Assembly (NCBI GenBank): GCA_963792655.1
Contig: CAWBWU010000005.1
Location: forward strand, 434,001 to 498,000
DNA length: 64,000 bases
Reading direction: 5' to 3'
From: DOZZ01 sp963792655
GTDB lineage: Bacteria; Acidobacteriota; Terriglobia; Bryobacterales; Bryobacteraceae
Of the stretch, positions 1 through 8,051 are shown piece by piece. The notes below the pieces were generated by a model that was given only the letters and a program-made list of their open reading frames with translations, had not been told where the DNA came from and did not search any database. Made by a program: the position numbers and the translations under genes. Position 1 is the stretch's first letter. The number at the start of each line of letters is the position of its first letter.

Positions 1-2223
1 TAAAAGAATCATCGGGTCGGACGTGGTCGTCACAGGAATACTTGCCTGAGTTGAGTCGGTATTGTAGAACGTGACGGAGTACTGAAAAGCTCGCTTGGTT
101 GCGTCCTTAATTGGGGTTGACCAAGTCTGCGGCAATGGCTTGGCGCTGTTGAAGATCAATTCGTCCTCCTCCGCGATGCTGTTACCTGGGTCGGTATACT
201 GAATCTTCACTAACACAAGGCGCACCTTCGTCCAATCGATCAGATCGGCACGGAACGTGACGTTGAGCGTGGCGCTGAAGACTTCTCCTACGGTAAGTGA
301 CCCGGAACCGGTCTGAGGCGTCCAATCGCTCTGAGTGCTGTGACCGTCTTTGTAGGCGACCAGGGTCCGGTACCGGTAAGAATTGGGACCGCCGGGCCAC
401 GTCGGAACCAGCCACAGTTGCTTATCATCGATCCTGCTGAATTGATAAGTAGTCTGCTGCGAATACTGATGAGCTGGATCCTCATAGTCCAGGTCCACGA
501 CGATGTGAGATATCTGGTCGAGGTTCCCAGCTGGCAGCACGGTCACCGCCAGCAGACCCCCGAAGATGTCGTTTACGTTGAGGCTGGTGGCACGCGACGG
601 CTGGTACTCGACTGTCGTGCGCTGCTCATTCTTCAGGTAAAAGTCTACTGCGTAATAATACGGCTGGGTTACCGGTGAGTAGATCATGCGCGAGTACTGC
701 TGGCTGGCCGAGGTTGGCCCGAGAGGGATCACGTCCTCCTGTTCCGGGATACCGTTCGCCGCGTCGGAATACTTGATGCGGACCTGCGCGGAATCAATCA
801 CGCTCCAATTGAACTTGATGGCTGTGACCTGTAGCTTGAGATAGCCCATGTCAGCAACGCTGATCGTGAGCGCGTCACCTGATCCCTTCAACAACGGTTC
901 CGATTTCAACGAGCGGTCAGTGCCTTTGTAGTACACCACATATGAGTAGGTCCAGTTCTTACCCAACGACTTATCGATGTAGGCGCGAAAGGTTGTATCC
1001 GGCTGAGTGGCCGTGAGCCGGAAATCGGCCACGTTTGACCCGTAGACGACGTGCACGACAACCGAGTCGATGGGGTCTTTCTCGAAATCGCAGATGCAGT
1101 GGATGCGAAGCTGAAGCAGTTTGAAGAAATCGTCATCCAGGCTGATCTCTTTGAAGAAGTCGGACTTGTTTGGGATCCTGCCTTTGTGCGGTTGGGTAAG
1201 GATGCCTTGCAGCGACCCCTGCGGATTCATTGGCCACGGAATAACGTCTTTGTCCTTGAAGTAAACGTCAAGGTCCTGGGAGAACGCTTCCAGGTAGTCA
1301 CGAACGGTATTTTTGTAATCCCCCTCAGCGCCTCGATTGCTGGCCGGCGTTGCGAGGAACTTATCCTTCATATCGTCCTGCAGAGTCTGCTCCATCATGG
1401 CCCAGCCCTGCTCTTCCATGTCCTTCTTAATCTTGGCGAAGTCGTCGGAACTGTCGCCCGAACCAGGATCGAAGCCCGTTACGTCTACCCCGCCGACCGC
1501 ATACTTCGAGAAGATCTCCTGCATGTTGTCCGTGTACTGTTGGTCGGTGTCACCCCATACGCTGGAATCGATGTCTTTATTGATCTGTTCCGTGAATTGG
1601 TGCACTTGGCCGGCATGCAGCCACACGTGCATGCTGACCGTCGGAATCTGCGCCATAACCTCAAGGCGATAGACCACCGAAACGGGCATTACGGCCATTT
1701 GAAACGCATTCCACAACAGCGTCGCGCCGTGCTGGCTCAGCTCGGCAGCGAAGGTCGCGATATTCGATCCCAACAATGACGGCTTGGCCGAAGCGGCGAT
1801 GTTGTTGATAAAGCCGCTGCCATCCGGTTTCGCGGGGAAGGTAATCAGCGTTACTCCCACCTTGTTCGAATCGTGCCATGTGGGCGGCGCGATGTTGACG
1901 GGAATAGTGCTGAGCCCTCGCGCCCGGCGGCTCTTGTCCAAGACGGATTGCATGTCAGTCGCGATTACCTTGGTCTGATCGGGAGTCAGCGAAAGCTCAC
2001 AATCGAACTGCACGTAACCGCCGCCCAGATTGTCCTGGTTGGGGTCATTCCCACCTGAGCGCACAGGTTCCGAGAACTTGAGGAACGTGAATGCAGGCGT
2101 GTTGTCATCAATCCATCGCAGGCGCGGGATGTTCGGAATGGCATAGAACATCGCCTCGTTATCGCTGTCGGAGTAGAGTGTGGCCCAGTCGTCGTACTGT
2201 TTGATGGCGGGTAGCTGGAGCAT
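1..2223 (-). CDS. Large repeat-containing protein of unknown family, C-terminus off the window
   Basis: The reading frame opens with ATG at 2223, preceded by AAAGGAC at a normal distance, and runs open for 741 codons to the left edge, so the C-terminus is missing. I do not recognise the family. The first 30 residues match the start of the protein at 4391-6742 (a shared L-Y-x-D-x-S-D-x-x-x-x-F-Y-x-I-x-N-x-P pattern), and both have a central aromatic/Pro segment (here YRLEVMAQIPTVSMHV). The C-terminal half holds about four repeats of roughly 100 residues with a core strand such as VVVHVVY, AQVRIKY, IVVDLDY and VLVKIQY, usually followed by an acidic D-P/D-A-N-G turn, which suggests beta-sandwich modules. 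There is no signal peptide or membrane segment. The gene starts 14 bases after the preceding stop, so it is the last visible gene of the operon. Confidence 0.8.
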   Translation of the reverse strand, partial: MLQLPAIKQYDDWATLYSDSDNEAMFYAIPNIPRLRWIDDNTPAFTFLKFSEPVRSGGNDPNQDNLGGGYVQFDCELSLTPDQTKVIATDMQSVLDKSRRARGLSTIPVNIAPPTWHDSNKVGVTLITFPAKPDGSGFINNIAASAKPSLLGSNIATFAAELSQHGATLLWNAFQMAVMPVSVVYRLEVMAQIPTVSMHVWLHAGQVHQFTEQINKDIDSSVWGDTDQQYTDNMQEIFSKYAVGGVDVTGFDPGSGDSSDDFAKIKKDMEEQGWAMMEQTLQDDMKDKFLATPASNRGAEGDYKNTVRDYLEAFSQDLDVYFKDKDVIPWPMNPQGSLQGILTQPHKGRIPNKSDFFKEISLDDDFFKLLQLRIHCICDFEKDPIDSVVVHVVYGSNVADFRLTATQPDTTFRAYIDKSLGKNWTYSYVVYYKGTDRSLKSEPLLKGSGDALTISVADMGYLKLQVTAIKFNWSVIDSAQVRIKYSDAANGIPEQEDVIPLGPTSASQQYSRMIYSPVTQPYYYAVDFYLKNEQRTTVEYQPSRATSLNVNDIFGGLLAVTVLPAGNLDQISHIVVDLDYEDPAHQYSQQTTYQFSRIDDKQLWLVPTWPGGPNSYRYRTLVAYKDGHSTQSDWTPQTGSGSLTVGEVFSATLNVTFRADLIDWTKVRLVLVKIQYTDPGNSIAEEDELIFNSAKPLPQTWSTPIKDATKRAFQYSVTFYNTDSTQASIPVTTTSDPMILL

Positions 2224-2237
2224 GATTTGTCCTTTCT

Positions 2238-4394
2238 CTAAACGGGGGTCACTTCGACGATGCCGCCGGTCTGTGGAATCCAGTCGCCGAATGCAGCTGT
2301 GTGGTCAGTGAAAACTGGTTTGACGCGGTACTGAAACGTCGGCTCACTGAGCGACGCACCGGCCAGAAACTCGGCAAAGCTATAGGGAATCGGGGCATCG
2401 AGCGACGGTGTGTCTCTCGTGAGCGGCACCGTGAGAGTCGGAGCTCCCTCCGTATGTTTTACTTCAATCTGTACGCCGATCAAGTTCGCCAGCGCGGGCG
2501 GAATCTGGTCCGGGTGTTTGAGCAGATAGCAATTGAAATGTGCAACGGCTTTGAGCCCGGAAGTCGAAACCAGACTCTGGTAATGGTTGAGCACGCCTGA
2601 GGGATCGAACTTGGGAGTAAAGCTTCCAAAGTCGACCGCCAGCGATGTATAGGGTGGCAGGTTGCCGCCGCCTGGTTTCGTGAGTGCGATCGATTTTTGT
2701 TCCGCCGGCGCGAGCGTCAATTGAGTCACCGCTGGCGTCAGAAGCGTCGCGCCCGTTGTGATCCCGAGTTCGGGGTCGGTGGTCATCAGTGTCGGATAAA
2801 CGCCGTTCACGGTCAGCGGCGATGAAAGAGGATTAGCGACGTCGACAGTCAGAGAGGCGGGATCAACAGCCGCAGAGGTATCCATCGTTGCCGCTAACTT
2901 CAGCGGACACGGACCCTGGAAGCTGAGCGCCACCGGAACGTCAACGGTAAGAGTCGTATCGACCGGCGGAGTCGAGTCGACGTGCGACGTGACAACCTTA
3001 AATTGAACTTTGCCCTGTAAGCCGTCCGCAGACGTAAGCATTTTGGCAAGCAGACTGTAGAACTCGAGCGAGCAATCGAGAACCAACTCGAAGCCGTTGG
3101 CGGCGTCGACTCCAGCCGCCGCGTCGGCACTCAGGACGGAGCTGTGAAAGCCTGGAAGTTCGGAAAAGATCGCGCTCAACACGAAGGCGGCGGAGGTGTA
3201 GCCGCCGATCGCGAGTTGCGGGTACAAGATGTTCTGCGACGCACGCAGCGATTCGCGCATCTTTTCGAGCCTTCCTCCGTCGAGCACCGGAGCAACGCCC
3301 AGGCGCACGCGCAGGGTGAACGCAGTGCTGCCACCCGGTGTAGCCGGGGGCGTTTCGATGAGTAGCAGGCTCATAGCTGGGAGGCCCGAGTTCGCATCGA
3401 GCGCGAGACGATAACTATCGGGCAGCACATAGTAAGCATCGGAGCCGGACGATGGGCGTGAATAGCCTTGTCCGGTTTGCTGACTCCAGACCGTGCCGTC
3501 CGAATCCGATCCCATAATGACCGCGTAGATCGGCTTGAAGTCCATTAAGCCTGGATCGAAGTGGGCAGCGATCGCGCCCAGGGTCTGATTTGCCGTAATC
3601 CCTTCGGTGATGGTTTGGGTGATCGGGTGACCAAGCTGTGCTCCGCCTGGATTGAACACCATTTCCTCTTTGAGCGCCGCTGTATCCACGGTGTCGGCCC
3701 GAAACAAGGGCGCGATTCTCTCCTGTTCCAAAGGGCGGTGCGGGAACATTGGGTGTGGCGGAAACGGAGGGTGCGGCGGCATCGGATGCGGCTCGGGGTA
3801 GATCGTGCGCGTGTACGTATGGCGGTAGCTCAGGCTGCCAGTGACGGTAATGCGCGCGTTTACCTTATCGCGCAACAGAGTCAGGGCGAGCGTCTCGTCG
3901 ATGGCGCCTTCGGCCTTCAGAATTCCCGTAACGTCCGTTGAGCCATCGGGCGCATTGAAAGGCGTGATGGTCGGAAACGTGAACCCAGCCGAAGAATCGC
4001 CCGAGTCAATGGAGATGTGATGGCTGTCCATCAATAGCGGAATGGCAGCAGCGTCCGCCCCCGCGGGCCGGAATAGTTGAATGACTGCGGTAATCTTCCA
4101 ACTGCTGCCGTCCGAGGTAAAGGCGATTTCGGGAGTGCGCGGAAGGTTAGCACGATACGCAAGGCGCGCAGATGGTACCAGATAAGTCTTTCCATCTGTT
4201 CCACCGTAAACTCCCGGACCGTTAACGACAGTGTTGAGCGCAGGCGCGCTCGCCTGTTGCGCGGTCAGCGCCTGCTGATAGCTCTGTTGCAGATTTACTG
4301 ATTGCTGGCCCACCATCGTGGCCAACATCGCGCTGCGATTGAACGAGAGCGTGTTGAACTGCATCCGAGCGAGTTGAACCGGTGCGGTACTCAT
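2238..4394 (-). CDS. 718-residue protein of unknown family with a His/Pro-rich segment
   Basis: Unrecognised protein with no signal peptide and no membrane segment. It starts with ATG at 4394, overlapping the upstream stop as ATGA, so translation is probably coupled. Residues 20-50 are rich in Gln and Ala and may be helical. Most of the rest is predicted by eye to be beta-rich. Residues 200-221 form a striking run alternating His, Pro, Phe and Met (PEPHPMPPHPPF and on), which could bind metal or act as an extended linker. The C-terminal part (after about residue 480) has repeating beta patterns with Pro-Leu and Thr-Val-Asp pairs. Unlike its two neighbours it lacks the shared N-terminal pattern, so it is probably a partner rather than a paralogue. 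Confidence 0.8.
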   Translation of the reverse strand: MSTAPVQLARMQFNTLSFNRSAMLATMVGQQSVNLQQSYQQALTAQQASAPALNTVVNGPGVYGGTDGKTYLVPSARLAYRANLPRTPEIAFTSDGSSWKITAVIQLFRPAGADAAAIPLLMDSHHISIDSGDSSAGFTFPTITPFNAPDGSTDVTGILKAEGAIDETLALTLLRDKVNARITVTGSLSYRHTYTRTIYPEPHPMPPHPPFPPHPMFPHRPLEQERIAPLFRADTVDTAALKEEMVFNPGGAQLGHPITQTITEGITANQTLGAIAAHFDPGLMDFKPIYAVIMGSDSDGTVWSQQTGQGYSRPSSGSDAYYVLPDSYRLALDANSGLPAMSLLLIETPPATPGGSTAFTLRVRLGVAPVLDGGRLEKMRESLRASQNILYPQLAIGGYTSAAFVLSAIFSELPGFHSSVLSADAAAGVDAANGFELVLDCSLEFYSLLAKMLTSADGLQGKVQFKVVTSHVDSTPPVDTTLTVDVPVALSFQGPCPLKLAATMDTSAAVDPASLTVDVANPLSSPLTVNGVYPTLMTTDPELGITTGATLLTPAVTQLTLAPAEQKSIALTKPGGGNLPPYTSLAVDFGSFTPKFDPSGVLNHYQSLVSTSGLKAVAHFNCYLLKHPDQIPPALANLIGVQIEVKHTEGAPTLTVPLTRDTPSLDAPIPYSFAEFLAGASLSEPTFQYRVKPVFTDHTAAFGDWIPQTGGIVEVTPV

Positions 4395-6742
4395 AGTTCG
4401 ATCACCAAAGCTGAGTTATCGGTCGGCAAAGGCCCGAGAACCTTCCTCTGCGCAGGGTCGATGCCGTAAGCATCGATTTCGTACACGTACGTTTTGTGCT
4501 TCTGATCTTTTACCGGGAATCGCCAAGTAAGTGGGACGCTCGCATTTTGAGCGGATATCTGGAACGTCTGTTCCTGGTCGACGCCGTTGGCGTCATCAAT
4601 GTACTTAAGCTTGACGATCACCAGCTTCCAGGTCTTGGTAAAGTCGATCAGCGAAGAGATCACATCGACTTCAAGGATCTTCTGCGCCAGTTGCCCTACC
4701 AGAATCGTGCCCTCCGCGCCATCCTTCCACTCTCCCGTATCGGAGGAGCCGTCTGTGAAGGTGGTGTCCACCTTGTACTTGAACGTGCGCATCGTCTTGT
4801 CCCGCAGCCGCACTTGCCACGCCCAGGTGTCGCGGAGCGAGGTGAAAGAATGGCCCGATGTCTCGCGATATCCCTCCGGGTCAACGTAGACAGTGGACAC
4901 CACGATCTGCTGGGTTGGCGGGAATTGGCCTTGGGGGACGAAAGTAACATTGAGAGTATCCGCAAACGGGGCTGAGATAGCGCAGGTTCCGGAACTCGAG
5001 CGTTGCACTTCGCTCTGAATCGTTTCACCATTCGTCAGAAAGTAAGTGCACTGATACGTGTACTCGACAGACGGGTTGTTGCCGGTGAAAGTGAACCAAC
5101 TGTCGTGCGGGTTTTCCGGGCTCAGGAAAATATCTTTCGTTTTGCTGGGAATCTTCAAGTTCGGGTCAGGGTACTCGAAGTGCACCTGCACCCGCGCAAC
5201 TGTATCGACGGGAACGGAGCCCAACACAGCGGCAACCCGAACGCAGCTCAGGTTGTTATACCCCAGGAAAAGTTCGCGCGTGTTCGTGGTCACCGGCGGA
5301 TTGTTCACCGGCTCCGCCGAAAACTTGTAGATGAGTTGCGTTGAGTACGTATATTGGTCTTTCGGCGTGCCGTCCTTGGCCTTGGCCATAAACGCTTGAA
5401 AACGGAACTGCTCCTGGCCCGTCGTGAACTTGAAATCGTCGGAGTGCTGCCGCACTTCGCCGGTCAATTCGTCCGTCTGTTTGTATTCACAATGGACGAT
5501 GATGGCTGCAATTGGATCATTGACGAAATCGGCGGTAACGGCAATTGCCGCGTCGAGTATCTGGAAGTAAGGGACTGAAAGATCTGCTTCCAGAATGGAA
5601 GCCTGGTAATCCTCCTTGCTGATCATGCCCTCGAGCGTCGCGCTCGGATTTTTGGTCACAACGAAGTTCTTGTTGTAAGTGGCGCTGAATCCAAAGCTGC
5701 CTTCCATGTCCTGAGTGAAATTCTTTAGCCAGAACTGGTTAGCGACCGCCGCGGGGGCCGATTGGTCCTTCCACGGATTATGCGCCATCGGATCGGTGCC
5801 CAATTCGCCCGACGGCACGCCGGGAGTGAACGGCGGTGCGAAAAATATGTTCTGTATGTAATTCGTGGCGGTAGTGAAGATAAAGTTTTCGATCTGCTTC
5901 TCGATATCCGTTGCGCCGCCCGCAGCCTGCGTGAAATCGCCGTCATCAAACTGGATATGGAGCGACGACGAGACCGTTTTCAACTGGTTGAGGTCGCTGA
6001 TCTGCGGGTATGACCACGAGCCGCTCCTATCGCCCGAGTAATGCTCCTGAACCTGAATGTAGTTCTTGATGTCCTTGTACACGTTTGATGCATCACCGGA
6101 AATCGTGATGTTGATCGCCGGCATGCGCGCCACAAACGAAACCTGGTACCAAACGCTGGCTGCCGAATAACCCTTGGCGAGCGCTTGCCGCAACAGTTCG
6201 ACACCTTCCTGCCCGAGCGTGGCCTGGTAATTGGCCGTGCAGTCAGTAAGTAAGGACGGTGCGTCGCTCCCCGTGGCAGTCTTGATGAAGGTATCTCCTG
6301 CGCCCTGCCCCGCGATGCTGAATGTCACTTTCGCCGGAGTAGTCCACTCCGGGTAAGTCAGCTTGATCTGCGCCGCGCTCGGTCCCGCAGCAGCAACCTG
6401 GAACCGGACACGGCCGCCCATGAAGTACGGACGTGCATAGTTTCGCAGCGAAGCCAGGTAGTTGCGAATCTTATCCTGATCCGATTGTGAAACCTCAAGC
6501 GCCGTAGTCATATTGAACACGCCCAACTCGGTTTCGGCAGAATTGAGATCCTGAGCCTTATCCTTGAACAGATAAAAGTCGCGTCCAATAACGAGGAGGC
6601 GCAGCATCGGCTTTCCGTCCACGCCGGTCTTGAAGACTGGCATGTTCGAAATCATGTAGAAGAGGTTGCTGTCGGAGTCGTCGTGGTACAGGGTGACGTT
6701 TTCCACTCCCGGAACCGTCACACTTGGGAATATGTTGAGCAT
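4391..6742 (-). CDS. Large repeat-containing protein of unknown family, paralogue of the gene at 1-2223
   Basis: A 783-residue protein of unrecognised family. ATG at 6742 is preceded by GAGGAG at good spacing. The N-terminus (LYHDDSDSNLFYMISNMP) aligns with the N-terminus of the protein at 1-2223, and the segment WYQVSFVARMPAINITI near residue 200 aligns with its YRLEVMAQIPTVSMHV. From about residue 390 on there are four repeats of roughly 100 residues with core strands IIVHCEY, VQVHFEY, IVVSTVY and VIVKLKY, each followed by a polar turn and later by aromatic strands (YTYQCTYF, FKYKVDTTF, YVYEIDAYG). This looks like tandem beta-sandwich modules. No signal peptide is visible. The gene overlaps the upstream gene by 25 bases and the downstream gene by the ATGA at 4394-4391. 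Confidence 0.82.
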   Translation of the reverse strand: MLNIFPSVTVPGVENVTLYHDDSDSNLFYMISNMPVFKTGVDGKPMLRLLVIGRDFYLFKDKAQDLNSAETELGVFNMTTALEVSQSDQDKIRNYLASLRNYARPYFMGGRVRFQVAAAGPSAAQIKLTYPEWTTPAKVTFSIAGQGAGDTFIKTATGSDAPSLLTDCTANYQATLGQEGVELLRQALAKGYSAASVWYQVSFVARMPAINITISGDASNVYKDIKNYIQVQEHYSGDRSGSWSYPQISDLNQLKTVSSSLHIQFDDGDFTQAAGGATDIEKQIENFIFTTATNYIQNIFFAPPFTPGVPSGELGTDPMAHNPWKDQSAPAAVANQFWLKNFTQDMEGSFGFSATYNKNFVVTKNPSATLEGMISKEDYQASILEADLSVPYFQILDAAIAVTADFVNDPIAAIIVHCEYKQTDELTGEVRQHSDDFKFTTGQEQFRFQAFMAKAKDGTPKDQYTYSTQLIYKFSAEPVNNPPVTTNTRELFLGYNNLSCVRVAAVLGSVPVDTVARVQVHFEYPDPNLKIPSKTKDIFLSPENPHDSWFTFTGNNPSVEYTYQCTYFLTNGETIQSEVQRSSSGTCAISAPFADTLNVTFVPQGQFPPTQQIVVSTVYVDPEGYRETSGHSFTSLRDTWAWQVRLRDKTMRTFKYKVDTTFTDGSSDTGEWKDGAEGTILVGQLAQKILEVDVISSLIDFTKTWKLVIVKLKYIDDANGVDQEQTFQISAQNASVPLTWRFPVKDQKHKTYVYEIDAYGIDPAQRKVLGPLPTDNSALVIEL

Positions 6743-7759
6743 GAGTTACTCCTCGTTGAGATAGCTGTTGGTTCGAAAACTCCCGGCATCCTTGCGAACC
6801 CTCCGGCGTGGCCGTAAAGGCGCATTGAGGTGGTGCCGTTAGCTGCCACGGTGAAGCCGATCAAAGAGCGGACGCGTTCCGCGGGCCTGTCAAGCAGCCG
6901 CGAGGACGCGCGATAAGTGTTTGTGTTCCAACCGAATTTCTCTGCCAGCCTGAGCGCGAAGGTCCGCAGTTGTTCGTCGTCGCGGAAGTAAGGTGCTGCA
7001 TAGTGATAAACCGTCAGCCCTGATGGGTTGCCCTGCGCGTCGCATGCAAGCGCCAGGCCGCAACGCGTCATTCGCCAGCCGCCGCGCCGCGGATCGAGCA
7101 AATGCATGTAAGTGCGCAAAGGTTCATAGGGCACGCCGCATTGGCCAGCCAGTGCTTCGAGTGGGCCCTGCTCGAGCGGGTGCTGAAAGGCGACCTTCGG
7201 TCCCGCAGAAAAAGCGGGAATACTCCACGCAGCCACGCGTAGCGCTCCTCTTTGCAGAAGCTCACTGACGATCCGCTGCGTCACGGGTGACAACCGGAGT
7301 CCCGCGAGCAGCAGCGTTTCGGCCGACGTATCTGGATGCAAGTGACAATAGATGCGAACTCCGCAAGGACTGCGCGAAGTCGACACCTATCCAGTACGTC
7401 TTCACTCGACCGTCAATCCGCTCGAGTCTCAGGCGCGTTTCATTTAAATCCTGCTCTGAAGCCGTCTCGCGCAGCGCACGGCAGAGCGCGTCTAATTGAG
7501 AGTGCCCCTCCCACTCGGGCACCTCAAGGGTGAATGCGGGCGCTTGCGGCTTAACGCTGATGCGCTCACAAAGTTCGAGAGGCGAACCATCCGTGCATAA
7601 TCCGCCACTTGCCAATGCGCCGTCATCGAAATCCGGCAGCACGCGCGCCAGCAGGCCCATCCGCGGATCTTGGGCGATGCGGCCGCTCACTCCGGCCAGC
7701 AGCGCCCAATCGCGCAGCAACTCGATCGCGCTTTGAGAATAGGTATTCGTCGCCGGCAT
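6718..7759 (-). pseudogene. Frameshifted protein with PT-barrel (ABBA/DMATS-type) prenyltransferase-like pattern
   Basis: Two overlapping frames make one protein of about 345 residues. The N-terminal frame is 7759-7262 (165 aa) and the C-terminal frame is 7386-6718 (222 aa, openable from a GTG with no ribosome site). The sensible join is near 7340-7380, where KTYWIGVDFA would run into SPCGVRIYCHLHPD. By pattern it recalls aromatic prenyltransferases of the PT-barrel fold: an early DGSPLEL segment, repeated strand-ending motifs (GVRIYCHL, GPKVAFQH, SGLTVYHYAAPYF, TTSMRLYG), and alternating helices. No single signature residue proves this, so treat it as a fold hypothesis. It could equally be an unrelated beta/alpha protein. 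ATG at 7759 has a GAGG upstream. The C-terminal frame overlaps the next gene by 25 bases. Confidence 0.5.
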
Positions 7760-7805
7760 TCAACAGCCTCAACGTCTCGCGTCAGTTTTAGAGAGCAACC
7801 GAAAA

Positions 7806-8051
7806 TCAGGAATCGAGGGCGTCAGGAAGGCCTACGTCGATAGTGCCGGACTCGGTCACATCAGCAACTCCGGGCAGCGCCTTGGCCTTTTCCGCCAAGG
7901 TCGCGGAGCCCCGTACCTCTAACCCGCCCAGCTCATCGAAGACGCGCACGATCACAAAGCCAAGGTGCTTCAGTTCCGCCTCAACTGCTTTGAGTGATGC
8001 GTGCGCGTCAATCGTGACGATCCATTCCTGTTCGCTTTCAATGCCCGTCAC
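7806..8051 (-). CDS. Stand-alone subtilisin-propeptide/I9-inhibitor-like protein (81 aa)
   Basis: Small protein starting with GTG at 8051 that overlaps the subtilase stop as GTGA. A longer in-frame start at 8153 would lie inside the subtilase gene and gives unnatural Arg/Gly-rich sequence, so I prefer the overlap start. The order of predicted elements is beta (WIVTIDA), helix (SLKAVEAELKHLG), beta (FVIVRVFDELG), beta (GLEVRGS), helix (ATLAEKAKALPG), beta (VADVTESGTI). This is the ferredoxin-like layout and spacing of I9 propeptides, including the typical L-P-G-V turn before the last strand. In known systems such domains chaperone folding of, and inhibit, subtilisins. The role as partner of the upstream subtilase is inferred from position and fold pattern. 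Confidence 0.65.
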   Translation of the reverse strand: MTGIESEQEWIVTIDAHASLKAVEAELKHLGFVIVRVFDELGGLEVRGSATLAEKAKALPGVADVTESGTIDVGLPDALDS

